DNA of 64,000 nucleotides from Atriophallophorus winterbourni (lineage: Eukaryota; Platyhelminthes; Trematoda; Plagiorchiida; Microphallidae). Shown here piece by piece: positions 43,795-56,859 of this stretch. The position numbers were made by a program, and so were the translations under genes. Under the pieces are notes generated by a model, which was not told the origin of the DNA, did not search any database, and worked only from the letters and a program-made list of their open reading frames with translations. The first letter of the stretch is position 1. Each line of letters begins with the position of its first letter. The stretch covers positions 62,001 through 126,000 of the forward strand of contig JACCGJ010014426.1 in the NCBI GenBank assembly GCA_013407085.1. The letters run 5' to 3'.

Positions 43795-44395
43795 AAGCCA
43801 ACAACAACATCTGGGATAAAAGTATTAGAAGCTATTTTGTTTTGGAGACTAATTGCTTTCTCGATAAAATAGCATTAGTGTATATTGTATATACTGTGAA
43901 TTTAATGCAGCCTATTATTATACGAGCCCAAATACAAGCCAGGATGAACTAAAATAGCGTAATTTTATCTAATCATAAAGTCGATTGTATGTTTAGTTCA
44001 TTGCACCTTATATCAACAACATCACATCCAATTTCCTCGAAATTGTTGTCCCGTTTCATTAGACTTTCCAAATATTGCTGCCATGTCTACGGGATGAAAC
44101 GTTTAGTGTCGTGGTGCGTGTTTGTAAAAAAGGAGAAACTCTCACACTCACCCAGGGAATACTCTTAAACTCTCAAGATTTCAACAACACGTTCACCTGC
44201 AAAAATAAGAAGGATAAATTAGTTATTATAAGGTAAGTTTGCGGAACCAATTATAATTATTTGGACAATAAAATTGAAAAAAATACCAGTGAATGTAGCC
44301 AATCCAGATAACTCCGATGCCATACAACACTTCAGACTAAGGCATATTGGTGTCGAAATATCAGAACACAAGCTCACGTTTTCTAAATTTCCAGT
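43795..44395. other. Unassigned; possible minus terminal exon 44,165-44,196
   Basis: A strong acceptor (CTTCTTATTTTTGCAG ending at 44,197) precedes a ten-codon frame ERVVEILRV that ends in TAA at 44,167-44,165. No upstream exon was identified. Confidence 0.2.
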
Positions 44396-44399
44396 TCCA

Positions 44400-46022
44400 G
44401 TTCTCTCAGAACTCAGAACTCAGAAAGTTTTATGGTAAAAAACGCAGTAAGCTTAACAATAACCATAGGATGACAAGGTATATGGAATATATAAAAATAT
44501 ATATAAAATATCTCAAAAATTAATAGGGACAGTCACATACCGCATGGTTCGTCATAAACTCATCGAGTTTGGAAGCGAAAACCTCAACAGATTCTGATCG
44601 TGTGATTTCTTCAGGCAAATATTTCCAAGTGAAACAAATTCTTACCGAGAAAAAATTACGACGTATATCCAATCGAGAATGCGGAATGCTTAAAGCCTTT
44701 GAATGTGTTCGTGTTCGAGTAAGGTCATTGGGCTTTAGCAAGTGTTTAAGGGGATGGTTTACAGAATGCAGGATTTTGAAGGTCAACATAAGGTCACTAC
44801 GTATCCGCCGTTGGGTAAAATCGTGTAGGTTCAGTTTTAACATTCGCTCTGTGAAAGGCAAATTTCTGTACCGGGAGACCAACTTTGTAGCACGATGATA
44901 AATCCTGTCGAGTAGTTCGATATCCTTCCTCAGCCATGGTGCCCAGGCTTGGATGGAATATTCCATAACAGGACGTATATACGTGTTAATTACCCGGGGT
45001 AGGGTTTCGGGCGTAAAAATCCGGAATATTCTTTTGAGAAGACTCAAGATACGGCAAGCTTTATTGTACACCATCCGGCAATGATGTCCAGGCTTAAGGT
45101 TAAACGAAACCCATATACCGAGATCTTTTTCTGCGGTGGTCCAGACGAGATCTTGCGTGCCAAGCTGATACGTGTGGTGCAGAGATTTTTCATGCTGCAG
45201 CATTTTACATTTCGAGGGCTGAATGGTAACTCATTTAACTGAGACCAACGAAATAAGGTGCACAGATCCCGTTGTAATGCCATACAGTCATTAACAGACC
45301 TGACACGTTTCCATATTTTAATTTAATCGGCAAATAGTATCAAGTTGCATCCAATATCCTCTACTATATCGTTCATATACACCATGAATAGAAGAAGTCC
45401 AAGCACCGAGCCTTGCGGAACTCCACTCGTGACGTCTATTTTTCTAGATAAGGTGCTGCCAACGCGAACTTGGACGTGTCTATCAGTAAGATAGTCCCTT
45501 ATCCAATTCAGCAATATTCCCGTTATTCCATAGGATTCGAGCTTTTTAATTAAGATGTCATGGTTGACTCTATCGAAAGCTTTGGAAATATCGATGTAGC
45601 AAGCATGTACAGCCTCACCTTCGTCTAGTGCCTTGGTCCAATCCTCGAACGTTGTAAGAAGGTTAGATAAACAGCAACGACCTCTTCGAAAACCGTGTTG
45701 TGCTGCGGTCAAAATATTTTGGTTTTCAAAATGTTCTCTTATGCGCGCAGTCACAATGCGTTCCATTAATTTAGAGATCACCGGAAGTAACGTTACCGGT
45801 CTATAGTTTGCTGTGTCTGAACGGCTACCGCCTTTATAAATAGGAGTTATCATCCCTGCTTTCCATTGCGGTGGTATGTTTCCTTCATTTAAGCTGAGAT
45901 TGAATATGCGAGTGAGAGAAGCAGTCAAAGCGACGCGACACCTGCGAAGTATGGCGGGGGTCATTTTGTCTGCGCCAGGGGACTTCTTTTCGTTTAGTCG
46001 ACAAAGTTCCCGCCCTTTGAAA
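44400..46022 (-). pseudogene. CR1 RT, longest minus copy (RT through 3' tail)
   Basis: From 46,020: KKSPGADKMTPAILRRC, GMITPIYKGGSRSDTANYRP, RIVTARIREHFENQ, HACYIDISKAFDRVNHD, SGVPQGSVLGLLLFMVY and LILFAD. The codon after the first catalytic Asp is TAA (45,325-45,323), so the FADD motif is cut. A frame change near 45,180 links to 45,203-44,520 (KDLGIWVSFNLKPGHHC, YIRPVMEYSIQAWAPWLRKD, VCDCPY). Reverse TTCTGAG tail at 44,405-44,432. Endonuclease is missing. Confidence 0.9.
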
Positions 46023-46024
46023 AT

Positions 46025-47250
46025 GCTTGATAGACATTTAACATTAACTCACCCTCCTTCTACACAATACTTCTAAGCCGATATATTATTACTAATCTAA
46101 ACTTGAACCACACTCCAACAACTACTAGATCAATCGTATTGTGGTTTTAATGTCATACGAAGTGATTACGGTTCCAAAGTTTATTACCTTGTGTGCGCAC
46201 ACTTCAACGCTGACCGATCTAGCAATAGCCATGTATGCAAAATTGAACATTTGCTGAAATCAAATCAGTCAAGGTCATATTGAGCAATAAACACAGTAAG
46301 GACAGCTGATAAACATGAAGATATGGTGACTAGGAACGCATTAGATCTCATAGATTGGTCATTGCAGAGAATACAGCATGGAATTTGATGTACCACAGCA
46401 TGAGCACAAATAATTCCATGTCATTCCTGATCACTTTTCATCGATAGTTTGATCCACACCGGTATTATATGGGTATTAAAACCTATACAATGTTATCCAG
46501 CTGGTTCAAGCACTTGTTTTTGTTCATTGCTGCTACCGCACTGGAAACCGCAACCATTATTTAGTTAAACAAATGAACGATCGAATTGATAATGATCGAT
46601 AAATGTTTTTGACTTGTTTACGCTACTTTGATATCAAGTTACAAGACTTTCACAATCCCTGGATTTGCTTACACGCCGGTTCAAATTATGTAAAGAATGT
46701 ATGTAACCAGATGGCTTGGTTCGAGACAGACCTGGTACCCAGATGCGATCAAAGAATCGAGTGTTTGTTCGTGCGTGTGTGTGTGTGTGTATGCGTGCGT
46801 GTGAAGAACATGGAGTCTATCGATCGAGTATTGATCAATCGCATTCACTGATCGTGAACCGCTCCGCAAGGATCACGTGGCTCTATAATGGGCGATTCGG
46901 TAATGATATGCGGTAAAAACGGTACTTCGATTTGCTGACAAAACGGAGTGGTTTGAGATTTTTGGAGCATGAGGCTTATAAATGATTGCGTGTTGAATAC
47001 CGATTCCATTCTGAATCTTGAACCACTTCACAAGACGGAGAACCCTATTAGGAAACATTTCGAACCTAATGCTGCTAACGGTACTCACTAGATCTAGCAT
47101 ATGATAAGAATAAACAGCGATAATAATTAACCGTCCACCTTCGGTAGTGGATTCTAGATACAGTGTTATGTGAGACATACATGAACTATTTACTTCCGCT
47201 TTTGGATCCGTCTAGGACGCAGGCCGCTAAAACAAACTTTAATGGTTAAC
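46025..47250. other. Unassigned stretch with (GT)n at 46,774-46,800
   Basis: The short frames around 46,600-46,920 are generated by the GT microsatellite. No gene is supported. Confidence 0.4.
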
Positions 47251-47254
47251 AAGA

Positions 47255-47490
47255 TTATATTTGAATGCCACTGTTGCATAGGATTCGTACAACGAACCAC
47301 GATGTTCAAACACAGAATCACATAGTGATTCGTGGTCAAGCACGCAAGGCGCTTATGGATGACCAAAGTGATGTGTTGCTCACATCCTCCGATATTACAC
47401 TACACTACCGGTTTCTGTCTGTTTGCCGTCATCAGGTGGAGATAGTACGATTAGGTTCAGTGAGCCTTGAAACAGTGGAAAATGGTAATG
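47255..47490 (-). repeat. Hammerhead repeat subfamily E monomer
   Basis: Minus box CTGATGA at 47,435-47,429, AAACA loop, GAAA at 47,415-47,412, ACCGGTA. Stem II is weakened (CGGC against GACA). Full E body follows toward 47,255. Confidence 0.8.
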
Positions 47491-47639
47491 TTCATTTAAA
47501 AAATATTGATCAGACTGGTGTTACTCTATGATTCCAATCCAACACGATGTTTCATTGAACGATACTTATCGAACAATGGGTTTGTAGTGAGAATTTATCA
47601 TTCTTCTAGTAGTCAGGCCTTAACAAATATATCTTTACT

Positions 47640-47965
47640 CTTTCTACCCAAAGAACGCAAGCAGTTCACAACCAGAGTGCGAGTATTTGCATGCATTTCA
47701 ATCGCACACATCCCACAAACCCCTTTTTACGCATTTAACACACATCAGGTAGGTAGTGTCAGAATGCCTTGAAACAATGGAAAAATGCTGAACAAATGTT
47801 TGAACTTTGAGGCCAGTGTTGAGCAAGTCTAGTACTACCAACCTGTTCATTTACTTGGCTCACACACGCATGCAAATGATATTGCATGTAAATGCGGGTA
47901 TTTTGTGTAATCATGTGGGTTTGACCCCCTAAACATGTGATGGAACATGTATCAGGCACCATCAT
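47640..47965 (-). repeat. Hammerhead repeat subfamily D, decayed core
   Basis: CTGATGT box and lost stem II loop; the body (GGTTTGACCCC, CATGCAAATGA) is still clearly D. Confidence 0.65.
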
Positions 47966-48174
47966 GTCTAATATTGCTATACTTTATTTCCTGCATTGTA
48001 ACTCGCCTCCTCTACATAACCGCAATAAAGTGTACCGTAATTTCCAAAGGAGCTTTTGTTAGCCAAAAATCGTAAACATTAAAACGTGACTGTGTTTTCA
48101 CTGCGTTTGTCGATGAACACTTTCGGAAAAAGACAGGTTGATCAGAGTCATTTCATCTAATGGTGCACAATTAC

Positions 48175-48710
48175 TACATGAGACGTGGATGAACCGAGTG
48201 ACTAATGCTGAAGTGCTTTCAGAAGCTGGTCTACATATCATGTCCACCCAATTACGACAGCGCCGCCTGCGGTGGCAAAGTCATGTCTACAGAATGGAAA
48301 ATTGTCATATTCCGAAAGATCTACTCTATGGTGAGTTGCAATTAGGAAGTCGACCATTGGGCAGACCGCACTTGCGGTACAAAGACGTTTACAAAAGAGA
48401 TATGAAAGCTCTTAGCATTGACCCCGCGAGTTGGGAAGAACTTGCTCATGACTGCTCACATTGGAGGCATTGTGTAATGCGTCATCTGCAAGCTGGTGAG
48501 GAGCAGATACAGCTCTTGGCTGCTGAACGCAGATCACACCGTCGACGTGCAACTGCTGCAATACAACCGAGTTCTGACTATCGTTGCAAGCGCTGCGGGA
48601 GAGATTGTTCCTCCCGAATCGAACTGTTTAGTCATTCGAAAAGCTGTAGAACATGAAAATTCATGCGACTGTGATGTATATTCATGGTTCACATTGACCA
48701 AAGGAGAACA
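48175..48710 (+). pseudogene. RTE-like C-terminus, best-preserved copy
   Basis: One open frame of 172 codons (48,138-48,656) with no internal stop. It contains NRVTNAEVLSEAGLHIMSTQ, LRQRRLRWQSHVYRMENCHI, SRPLGRPHLRYKDVYKRDMK, SWEELAHDCSHWRHC, and the finger CKRCGRDCSSRIELFSHSKSC. 5'-truncated before the RT palm, so it is not functional alone. The first codons (to about 48,175) are not RTE. Confidence 0.88.
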
Positions 48711-48714
48711 TTAT

Positions 48715-49960
48715 TGTCTCATCACCTACTGAAGAACATGTTAATCCAGGAATTCTTTTACCCCTTACACAACCGATATCTGGTTAACAAATCAGAGTGT
48801 ATTAGATTTGAAGACGCTAATATTGATTTGAAAGACCCCACCCAAAAGTCTTCTATCTCAATTTTCATCTTCAATCACCATCACACCACGACCATTTACT
48901 TGTTCGATTTCTTTAATTGAACAACAATCGTAGCAAACATTCCAAAACCAGAAACGGTGTTTTAATGCAAGTGATCACCTTGGGATTCTTTATTTGAATT
49001 CCCAGCTTCATTCTACTAGCAATACATAGCAATCGCTGCACATTTTACCCTTTTACCACGTTGTTAATGGCTCCAAGCTCACTGGAACGAATTTAACGTA
49101 TACGTCCAGCTTAAACAAACCAAAAATAACGCGCAGGTTTCTCAATTAAAAATTGTTATCAAGGTTATACTTGTATGCCAACTGTTATATAGGGTTCGTA
49201 ATTGTTATTTTATCTAATTCATCGGGTTTACTTTGTTTGTTTTATGAATTAACGTTTTTAATTTGCATTTACGTTGGTTTAGGCACTATATATATTAAAC
49301 CATTAATCGTGAACTTGAATCTCACCTTTCTTGAGCACTGGGACAATTTGCCTAAGAGAAATAAATCAAACTTATCACGGCGCGTTCATCCTAAGAGCAG
49401 CGAAAAACGATTTCTCTACCTAATGAGAAACACTTGAACCCAGTTTCAACTGCAACGTTCGCTCGGGAAGTGTGAAGTGTTCTTGAAGTGTGCGACCTCT
49501 CTCCGGATGATGAACGCGTTTTCCACATTTCATCATCATTACCCTGGGAACAAAGCGAACGCGTTGTTTTGAACGTTTCTTTGTTCGTGCCAACCGTTTA
49601 CCAATATCCTGATTGACTGATCTTGCCCACGGTAAAACATGTGCACTTTGGCCAGACAACAAAGAGAGACCAGAATGCACGGATTTACGCGACAGCGGTA
49701 ATCAACAAAGAACCCCTGTGGGGTGGAATGCCTCTAGGGCACTGGCAGTATAAGGTGGAACAACTCAAGTTGAAAAGATTCATGGGACAATTCGAGTAGT
49801 CATTAGCACGAAAAATAAATTTGAACGCAACTCAAAATTTGCTGAAACAATGCGATTTAAACAAAAAACCGTGCAGGCAGAACTGTTCAAAGCAAAGCTT
49901 TTTCAGGTCAGAGGTTGCCAGCGGTTAAATTTCTATAATACCAAACCGTTTGCAATATAT
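48715..49960. other. Unassigned; E-repeat fragment near 49,160-49,200
   Basis: TTATACTTGTATGCCAACTG and TATATAGGGTTCGTA at 49,163-49,203 are a minus E-body piece. The remaining sequence shows no gene. Confidence 0.3.
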
Positions 49961-49964
49961 TGTG

Positions 49965-50090
49965 GTGCTCAAATTCCCTTCACTTGCACACCACAACATG
50001 TTTCTGGCTGTTTGTCGTCTTCAAGTAGAGACAGTAAGCTCAGCTTCAGTGAGCCTGTTTAACTGTGGCAGGCAAGTGTAACAGTTTTTT
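49965..50090 (-). repeat. Hammerhead repeat subfamily E, decayed core
   Basis: GCCAGAAAC and AAACA are kept, CTGATGA is changed to TTGAAGA, and the palindrome to ACATGT. Confidence 0.65.
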
Positions 50091-50099
50091 ACAATACCG

Positions 50100-52760
50100 T
50101 TTCAAAACTCATAACTCAAAAAGTTTTATGGTAGAAAACAGTAAGCATAGGTACGGAATGGAGTGTCCTCTCCATTGGTGCGTTGTGATGTACGCCAGGG
50201 CAGTTCAATATGGAGAACTAGCTGTTGCCCATGCAGCAAGTGCTCACTCTCCACGGCACCACTGGAACCAAAGAAACAGCTAGGCTGATGCGTTTGGACA
50301 ACGATGCCGTCGCAGGAGCTGGCAGGACGAAGTTGAATAAACTTCGGACTGCCTAACGGGACTCCGGCTCCGGATTTTTCCTCGAGGTTGACTCCTGAAG
50401 CCTTTTCCATGAATAGATGTAGCCACAAGGCAGTGGAGGTTTGAGATAAGGGGTTTCCTTCCCCTAGGTGGGCCGCCTTCATTGACTAACGAGCTCCACC
50501 TGCCCGAAGCATGCTGGCTTTGAGGCGCCAGTCAGCCGCCTTCGCCCTTTCTCCTGTCAGTAGAAGCAGTTCCGCCCGGTCACACAGGACCACGCGTGCA
50601 GGCCAGGAGCTGGACTTGGTAGTATAGGATGACGAGGTATATCGAGTAAACATATAAAATCTCTCAAAAATCAATAGGGGCAGTCATATACCGCATGGTT
50701 TGTCATATGTTCATCTAGTTTAGAAACGAAAACCGCAACAGAATCCAAACGTATGATTTCTTCAGTTAAAATGTTCCAAGTGAAACGAATTCTTATCGAA
50801 AAAATTACGACGAATATCCAATCGAGAATGCGGAATGCTTAAAGCCTTGAAATGTTTTCGTGCTCGAGTAAGGCCATTGGGCTTTAGCAAGTGTTTAAGG
50901 GGATGGTTGTCAGTATGCAGGATTTTGAATCTCAACATGAGGTCACTACGATTCCGTCGTTGGGTAAAATCGTGTAGATTCAGTTTTACCATTCGCTCTT
51001 TGAAAGGCAAATTTCTGTACCGGGAGACCGAATTTGTCACACGATGATAAATCCAGTCAAGTATTTCGATATACTTACTCAGCCTGGCTTGGATGGAATA
51101 GTCAATAACAAGACGTACATACGTATTATCTAATCGGGGTAAGGTTTCAGGAGTGAAAATCCTGAATATTATTTTTAGAAGACTCACGATACGGTAGGTT
51201 TTATTGTACACTGTCCGGTAATGATGTCCAGGCTTTAGGTTACACGACACCCAAATACCGAGATCTTTTTCTGCGGTGTTCCAGACGAGATCTTGTGTGC
51301 CAAGCTGATACGTGTGTTGCAGAAATTTCCCAAGCCGCATCATTTTATATTTCACAGGGTTAAATGGTAACTCATTTGTCTGGGATCAACGAAATAAGGT
51401 GGACAGACGCCGTTGTAACGCCATACAGTCTTCAACAGACCTAGCACGTTTCCATATTTTAATTTAGTAACGGAATCCAGTAACATTCAATATCCTCCAA
51501 TATAACGTTCATATGCACAATGAACAGAAGAGGTCCAAGCACAGAGCTCTGCGGAACTCAAATGGTGACGTCTATTCTTCTAGAGAAGGTGCTGCCAACG
51601 CGCTCATGGAATTATCTATCAGTAAGATAGTCCCTGAACCAATTCAGTAACATTTACGTTATTCCATAAACGTCGAGCTTTTTTATTTGAATGTCATGGT
51701 TGACTCTATCGAAAGCTTTGGAAATATCGATGTAGCAAGCTTTTTCAGCCTTATCTTCTTGTAGTGCTTTCGTCTAATCATCGAAAGTTGAAAGAAGATT
51801 AGATAAACAGCAATGATTTCTTCAAAAACCGTGTTGTGCTGCAGTCAAACAAACTGGTAGTTGTGGTTGCATTTGTGTGGTATAAAACTCGAGTTTTCGT
51901 CAATCTTCGAATTCAAATATTTTAGAAATTTATTGTTATATAAGACCCAATCCATGAAATTGAACTCCTGAGTGTGCATTCTGGAGACTAATATTTAAGG
52001 ATTGAAATTGTATTTTCCGGAAGAGTTTTGTCTGTTCGCTCAATCGTTCGGCACAACATACATAATAAATACGAGCACCACATTTTCAATCTTTCCCAGT
52101 GGTGCCAGTTATTTAATATCCTCTACCGCGGTTGCTTCATTCGTTAAGACAATGTCAAAGGTTGAAAGTTGGTCAAGACCCCGTCTGCGAGTTGGCTGAT
52201 CAACGTAGTTGTGCAGTGAAGCATTTTCGAAAACCTTCTTGAATTTATGTTCCAACGAATGCAGGGAGTGTTCACTTCTTGAAAACAGATGTGGGAGATT
52301 AAAATCGTACATGATCAGCAATTGAGTAGTCTGGCAGCTTACGATGTATTACAAGGATTCCATTAGTTTATAAATTAATGAGCTTTCGGATGATGGCGAG
52401 CGATAAATAATGCCGATTATATTCATCACCGCTGATTAGGTTTACTGAACACCTCATCGAATCAGGAAGGCTGAGGTCAGGATGATCAATTACATTACGC
52501 TGCGCTAATCATTCATGTCAGTAGACTGCAACGCACACCACCGGATCTTAGACGATCGGGTCTGAGAAGTGACATTTTCGGCATTAGTCATGAACGGCTG
52601 GAACCAAGTATCTGTTACTGCAACCTAATCTGGTGAATGTCTATCAAAAGCTAATTTGTTAGTTAAACAATGAGCATTCGCACTTGATCGTATTAATATT
52701 ACACAGGACCGTGTAGAACCGTTGATATTCCCGGAAATGATTTGTGACTAAATTGATCGT
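50100..52760 (-). pseudogene. CR1 copy: endonuclease fused to RT core by deletion, with RTE 5' piece in its 3' end
   Basis: 52,760-51,860 encodes the endonuclease in broken frames (CNINTIKCEC, GGVCVAVY equivalent, LIMYDFNLPHL, LDQLSTFDIVLTNE). At about 51,850 it passes directly into RT at the AAQHGF segment, skipping the linker and RT start. 51,700-50,690 continues with KAFDRVNH, KDLGIWVSCNLKPGHH and FKERMVKLNLHDFTQRR. The 3'UTR is split at about 50,145 by an RTE-5'-type insert. A CATAACTCAAAAAG reverse tail marks 50,105. Confidence 0.75.
50148..50625 (-). mobile_element. RTE 5'-region repeat inserted in CR1 3'UTR
   Basis: The CR1 text AAGCATAGG..GGATGACGAGG is interrupted here; elsewhere (44,450-44,475) it is continuous. 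The insert matches 4,140-4,560 in reverse. Only the leader is present, with no endonuclease or RT. Confidence 0.7.
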
Positions 52761-52879
52761 ATTCTCTAAAAAATCACTTCATTCTTCTCGCGAGGTTATC
52801 AGAAACTAACGAAACAGATCAGCTCGATATGAGATTACTTATTTAAGATTAACATTATAGGCATTTTTTCTCCATTAGT

Positions 52880-53905
52880 TTTCTTTTTGACATCAATACG
52901 GCAACCTCCTTCGTAAATGGGTGTTACTTGTCCAAGTTTTTTCATTGTTGGTACCATTCTATCACTCCATCTCAATGGTAGTCAGTAGTCATTCCTTGTA
53001 CTATCATGAGCGGAAAAACACCTGCTTTCACTTTAGTTATTTCATTCACAAATTTGTACAGTGTTTTTGAATTATATTCGATTCTTTCCACCATGCGTTG
53101 CTGGTACTGTTGTTTGTGATACCGAACGAGGGTGATTACTCTTTTCCGTACTCGGAAAAATTGGAACCAAGTTGCATGATTAGCCCAGACTCGTCTTTTC
53201 ATTGTAATTATTTTTCTGGTTCTACTACGAACAGTAAATCGGAAGGTGCGGGCATCTTTGCTTGGGATAAATCTAGAGTTTGACTGGATTTGAATCTGAA
53301 TGTAGTACAACAATTAGTTGTAATGTGTATTTGAGTCACCGAATTCAAGTTGGACCTCATTTAGTTCACAGAGTGCTTGTCTGAGTCCCCAAAAGTCGAC
53401 TTTACGGATGACCTTCGTCTGGTCGCTGTGTCTCAAATCACTGCAGACATAATCAAACACGAGCACGACATGGTCAGCCCACCCCAATGGAGCTTCGTAG
53501 ACGATTGATTCGATAGCCGATGCGTTCGAAGACAAAACAAGGTCCAGAATAGATGGCCGATGGGTTCATTTGATTCGTGTATGGTTGAAGACGTGGTTGT
53601 ACAAGTGTACTAGTTCTAATACTTCGTGAAGTTTGTGCTCCAGTAAGTATGTTGGATGCAAGCCTCTTGAGCATAGCAGGGTTTGAGCAGCATTGGGGTT
53701 ATTTCGTTTGGTCCCTGAGATATATTTACATTTAATTTTCGTAAGTGCTGCGCTGCAAACGTCGGAGTAATCAATAGTTCACTTAATGCCGGTCCATCAA
53801 ATTGATTAGTGGATTTCTAAACGGACCCGTGGATTTGGGCGTGAAAACTCCGCTAATAGTAGTCTGATAATAGATCAGATTTCTGTTTAACGAATTCAGT
53901 GAAAC
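52880..53905 (-). pseudogene. CR1 endonuclease C-terminus, linker and RT start
   Basis: Minus frames give PLGWADHVVLVFDYVCSDLR (end of endonuclease), VWANHATWFQFFRVRKRVIT and YNSKTLYKFVNEITK (linker), then VTPIYEGGCRIDV (RT entry motif) near 52,920. It is a separate copy from the one ending at 52,760, because the endonuclease end lies upstream of it. Confidence 0.72.
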
Positions 53906-53909
53906 CAGA

Positions 53910-55055
53910 CGAAGTTTTCAAAACGAAATCTCCGGGTTTAATAGTGTTTTTGTCATATAAGGGCTTTGGTTGATGGTTCATTTCAGTGATCGATTGCGTT
54001 TGAAAAGATTTTTTATCGTTTCGGATAACTTGGTTGCGAGTATGTTTTTAGCCTTATGAAACTCCCATTCACTTGCCCTCAGTTTCATCTATTTTTAGTC
54101 AAGCTTCATAGTTTAAATTCATTATTTCGGAAGGTTTTTTCATAGCAAATATTGAGTGTTCATCCAGTATAGATTTCACATACAGTAAAGGAGATAGCCT
54201 ATATTTATATGGATGGGATTTATCTAGTTGTGCAAAATTAGTTCAATGCAATTGGCACTTACAATTGAGAAATGCTTAGTACAACATGTGCTTCGAGTCT
54301 TTGAGGGATAAGATTGGTATGAACAACAGATTTAATCACATCAAACACACAATACACATCTAAAGCGTACGTGTGAATATTTTCACACAATTTTGTTTTC
54401 TTGTGTTCAATTTCCATGATAACCTCGTTTCTTCATCGAACACCAACGATACATTATTTAACCCAATATTTGAAGAAGAAAAAGAAAAATTGATTTAATT
54501 CTTATTAGCAATTAGAACAGTTTTACCACAAATAATTTAAAAATAACCACGAACAGGTTTCCCCATCAAGTTGCAATTTTTCAACTACACGAGGTATCCT
54601 GCCGTCTTGATCAATAACTTCAATATATCGTCAAGGTCATTTTTAATAACATAGCCGAACTTTTCCCCACTATAATTCCATCGAACATTATCGATTCCCA
54701 TACGTTTTTATAATAACCGTCATTGTTCTCCATGCTTACGTCAGGGTGATATTTTTTGCAATACGCAACTTTTTTCGCTAATGGAAACTGCCACATGATC
54801 ACGGATCAATTTATTTCACATTACAAAGAATATACGTTGTTTTCTACCCTAACGTGTCACGTGATACAATAATTACTGAAACGAAATGTCGAAAATAAAT
54901 TACACGGTCTTACATGCAATTTCATTTTGCAAATGATATAAATTAGATAAAACATTTTCAAAGCGTCTGATGTAATGAAACCCAAAATACTGACGTTACG
55001 TTTTTCGTACTTTTGTTCAATTTGCATGATATATTACATCACTAGTCACAAACTA
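53910..55055. other. Unassigned AT-rich stretch
   Basis: The minus frame 54,802-54,620 contains a GAC|GTAAGC donor-like site but lacks a convincing acceptor. No gene is called. Confidence 0.3.
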
Positions 55056-55059
55056 TTTA

Positions 55060-55500
55060 AGGTGCGATAAAGTTGGTGTCCCGTTACAGAAATTTGCCTT
55101 TCAAAGAGCGAATGTTTAAACGAAATCTACACGATTTTACACGGATACGGAGTGACCTCATGTTGGCATTCAAAATATTGCATACTGAGAACCATCCCCT
55201 TAAACACTTGCTGAAGCTTAATGACCTTACTTGAACACGAAGCTTTAAGCATTCCGCATTCTCGATTAGATATTTGTCAAATTTTTTCTCTCTGTAAGAA
55301 TTCGTTTCACTAGGAACTTTTTGCCTGAAGAAATCACACGGTCGGTATCTGTTGCGGTTTTCGCTTCCAAAATGGATGAGTGTACGACTGTCCCTATTTA
55401 TTTTTGAGGGATTTTGTAATTTTACTCCGTATACCTGTCATCCTATGGTTATTGTTGAGATAACTGATTTTTCTGCCATTAAACTTTCTGATTACTGAAT
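55060..55500 (+). repeat. CR1 C-terminal/3' copy, decayed
   Basis: Parallels 8,020-8,490: TCCCGTTACAGAAATTTGCC, GGATACGGAGTGACCTCATG, then TTCTGCCATTAAAC. Its frames are broken and the tail is lost. Confidence 0.7.
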
Positions 55501-55779
55501 GCATGCCGAGAATTAAAATGAAGGAATGTAAGCAGCTGAGAATGTGAGGGGTCAAGTTGCCTTCATCGGTAAACAAATCTGCTTCAAATCGATTTGAACG
55601 AAATAAGAGGCACCGCTCATTCGAAGGGTCACATCAACACGTGCATTGCTTTTGTTAAAATTCCGTGGAAATAAAAATGGATCAGTTTTCGTGTGCTATT
55701 TTGAGAGGATATCTGTGGATTCCGATTTCATCATTTGTATGCGCTTTTCTTTACATAAACTACATTTAAGTCTGAATCA

Positions 55780-56150
55780 GGTGTATTGAATGAGAAACGG
55801 GGGTATTACGAGAGACATTCTGAATGGAGAGTTGAAAACCGGGATTCAACCTTCGAGCTAACCGCAGTAGCACTGCAAATACGTGAGCAAAGTCAATATG
55901 AGAGGTGCTGACATTGACCCTACTAGTTGATACAGTTTGCTCTTGACTGTTAATTTCTAAGGCTTTGTATAAAATCGTCGTTATCAAGCCGCTCCCGACT
56001 GTTCTAGGTGGCTCACTCAGAGAGTGTGCAAATACCACCAGTCGTTCGAGTACAGCCTGTCGCCGTGGGTGACATCGTTCCACTCGAAAAGGACTGTCAA
56101 GTCCCGTGGGACGCTATGGATCACCCCGCACGTGTAATCTACTTGCATTT
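55780..56150 (+). repeat. RTE C-terminal copy, heavily decayed
   Basis: ATGAGAAACGGGGGTATTAC and GTGCTGACATTGACCC correspond to RTE text at 43,200 and 48,415. The last part matches the finger region by position only. Confidence 0.5.
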
Positions 56151-56297
56151 TTGAGAGGCCACAAACAAACATAACCACAAACAAATTTATTCTGGCAAAA
56201 TGATTTCACACTTTCGCTGGCGGTCTAAATTCTGTCGAGATTACACACACAACTAACTAGATAGTCTAGACAAATTCAACTTGTGTACTTGTTTTAA

Positions 56298-56603
56298 CAG
56301 GTTGGTCGCGATTTCCGATTTTGTAGTTTTTCGCTGCGGGCGGCATGTACTAACTTTTATATCTTTCGTGCTAGGCAATGTCAGCGAAGTGGGAAGTTGT
56401 GTGCGGCTCCTCAGAGGTATTCCTCCATAAAATTGTTAATTTTAACACTTTTAATTACAGCTTCAATGAATTGAAGCATATATTTAGTGAATTGAAAACC
56501 GAAATACGATTATTTTAAAAAGTATGTTTTTTGTAGGCGTGTACTATATATGTTTTTGCAAATTTCTGCATGTACACATATGGCGCACATCGCAACCAAC
56601 GCG
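56298..56603. mobile_element. piggyBac-like miniature element (306 bp)
   Basis: TTAA at 56,294-56,297 and 56,604-56,607. Imperfect inverted ends CAGGTTGGTCGCGAT and, reversed, CGCGTTGGTTGCGAT. No coding capacity; different interior from the 21.1-kb element. Confidence 0.6.
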
Positions 56604-56859
56604 TTAATAAAGTGCACAAGGTGAGATAAAATGATTTACTGTATATTATATTATATTGGGCTGAGGGACTGATGTGAATTGGAGGGATAGTCAGACTTCT
56701 AGTGCTTCACAATATTGTGTCATATTCGCACCTGGATATAGCAATAGTAATAGAGTCAAGAGCCTTTCTTAACTGCGCAAATCGGGGCCAATGTCTAGTA
56801 TTTGTGAGCCATTTTAGCTGTTGTTGCATAAAGTCCCAAATGTGTAAGATTTGTTTACT

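Noticed and set aside
46603..46916. Overlapping frames rich in Val/Cys
   Set aside because: Produced by the GT microsatellite.
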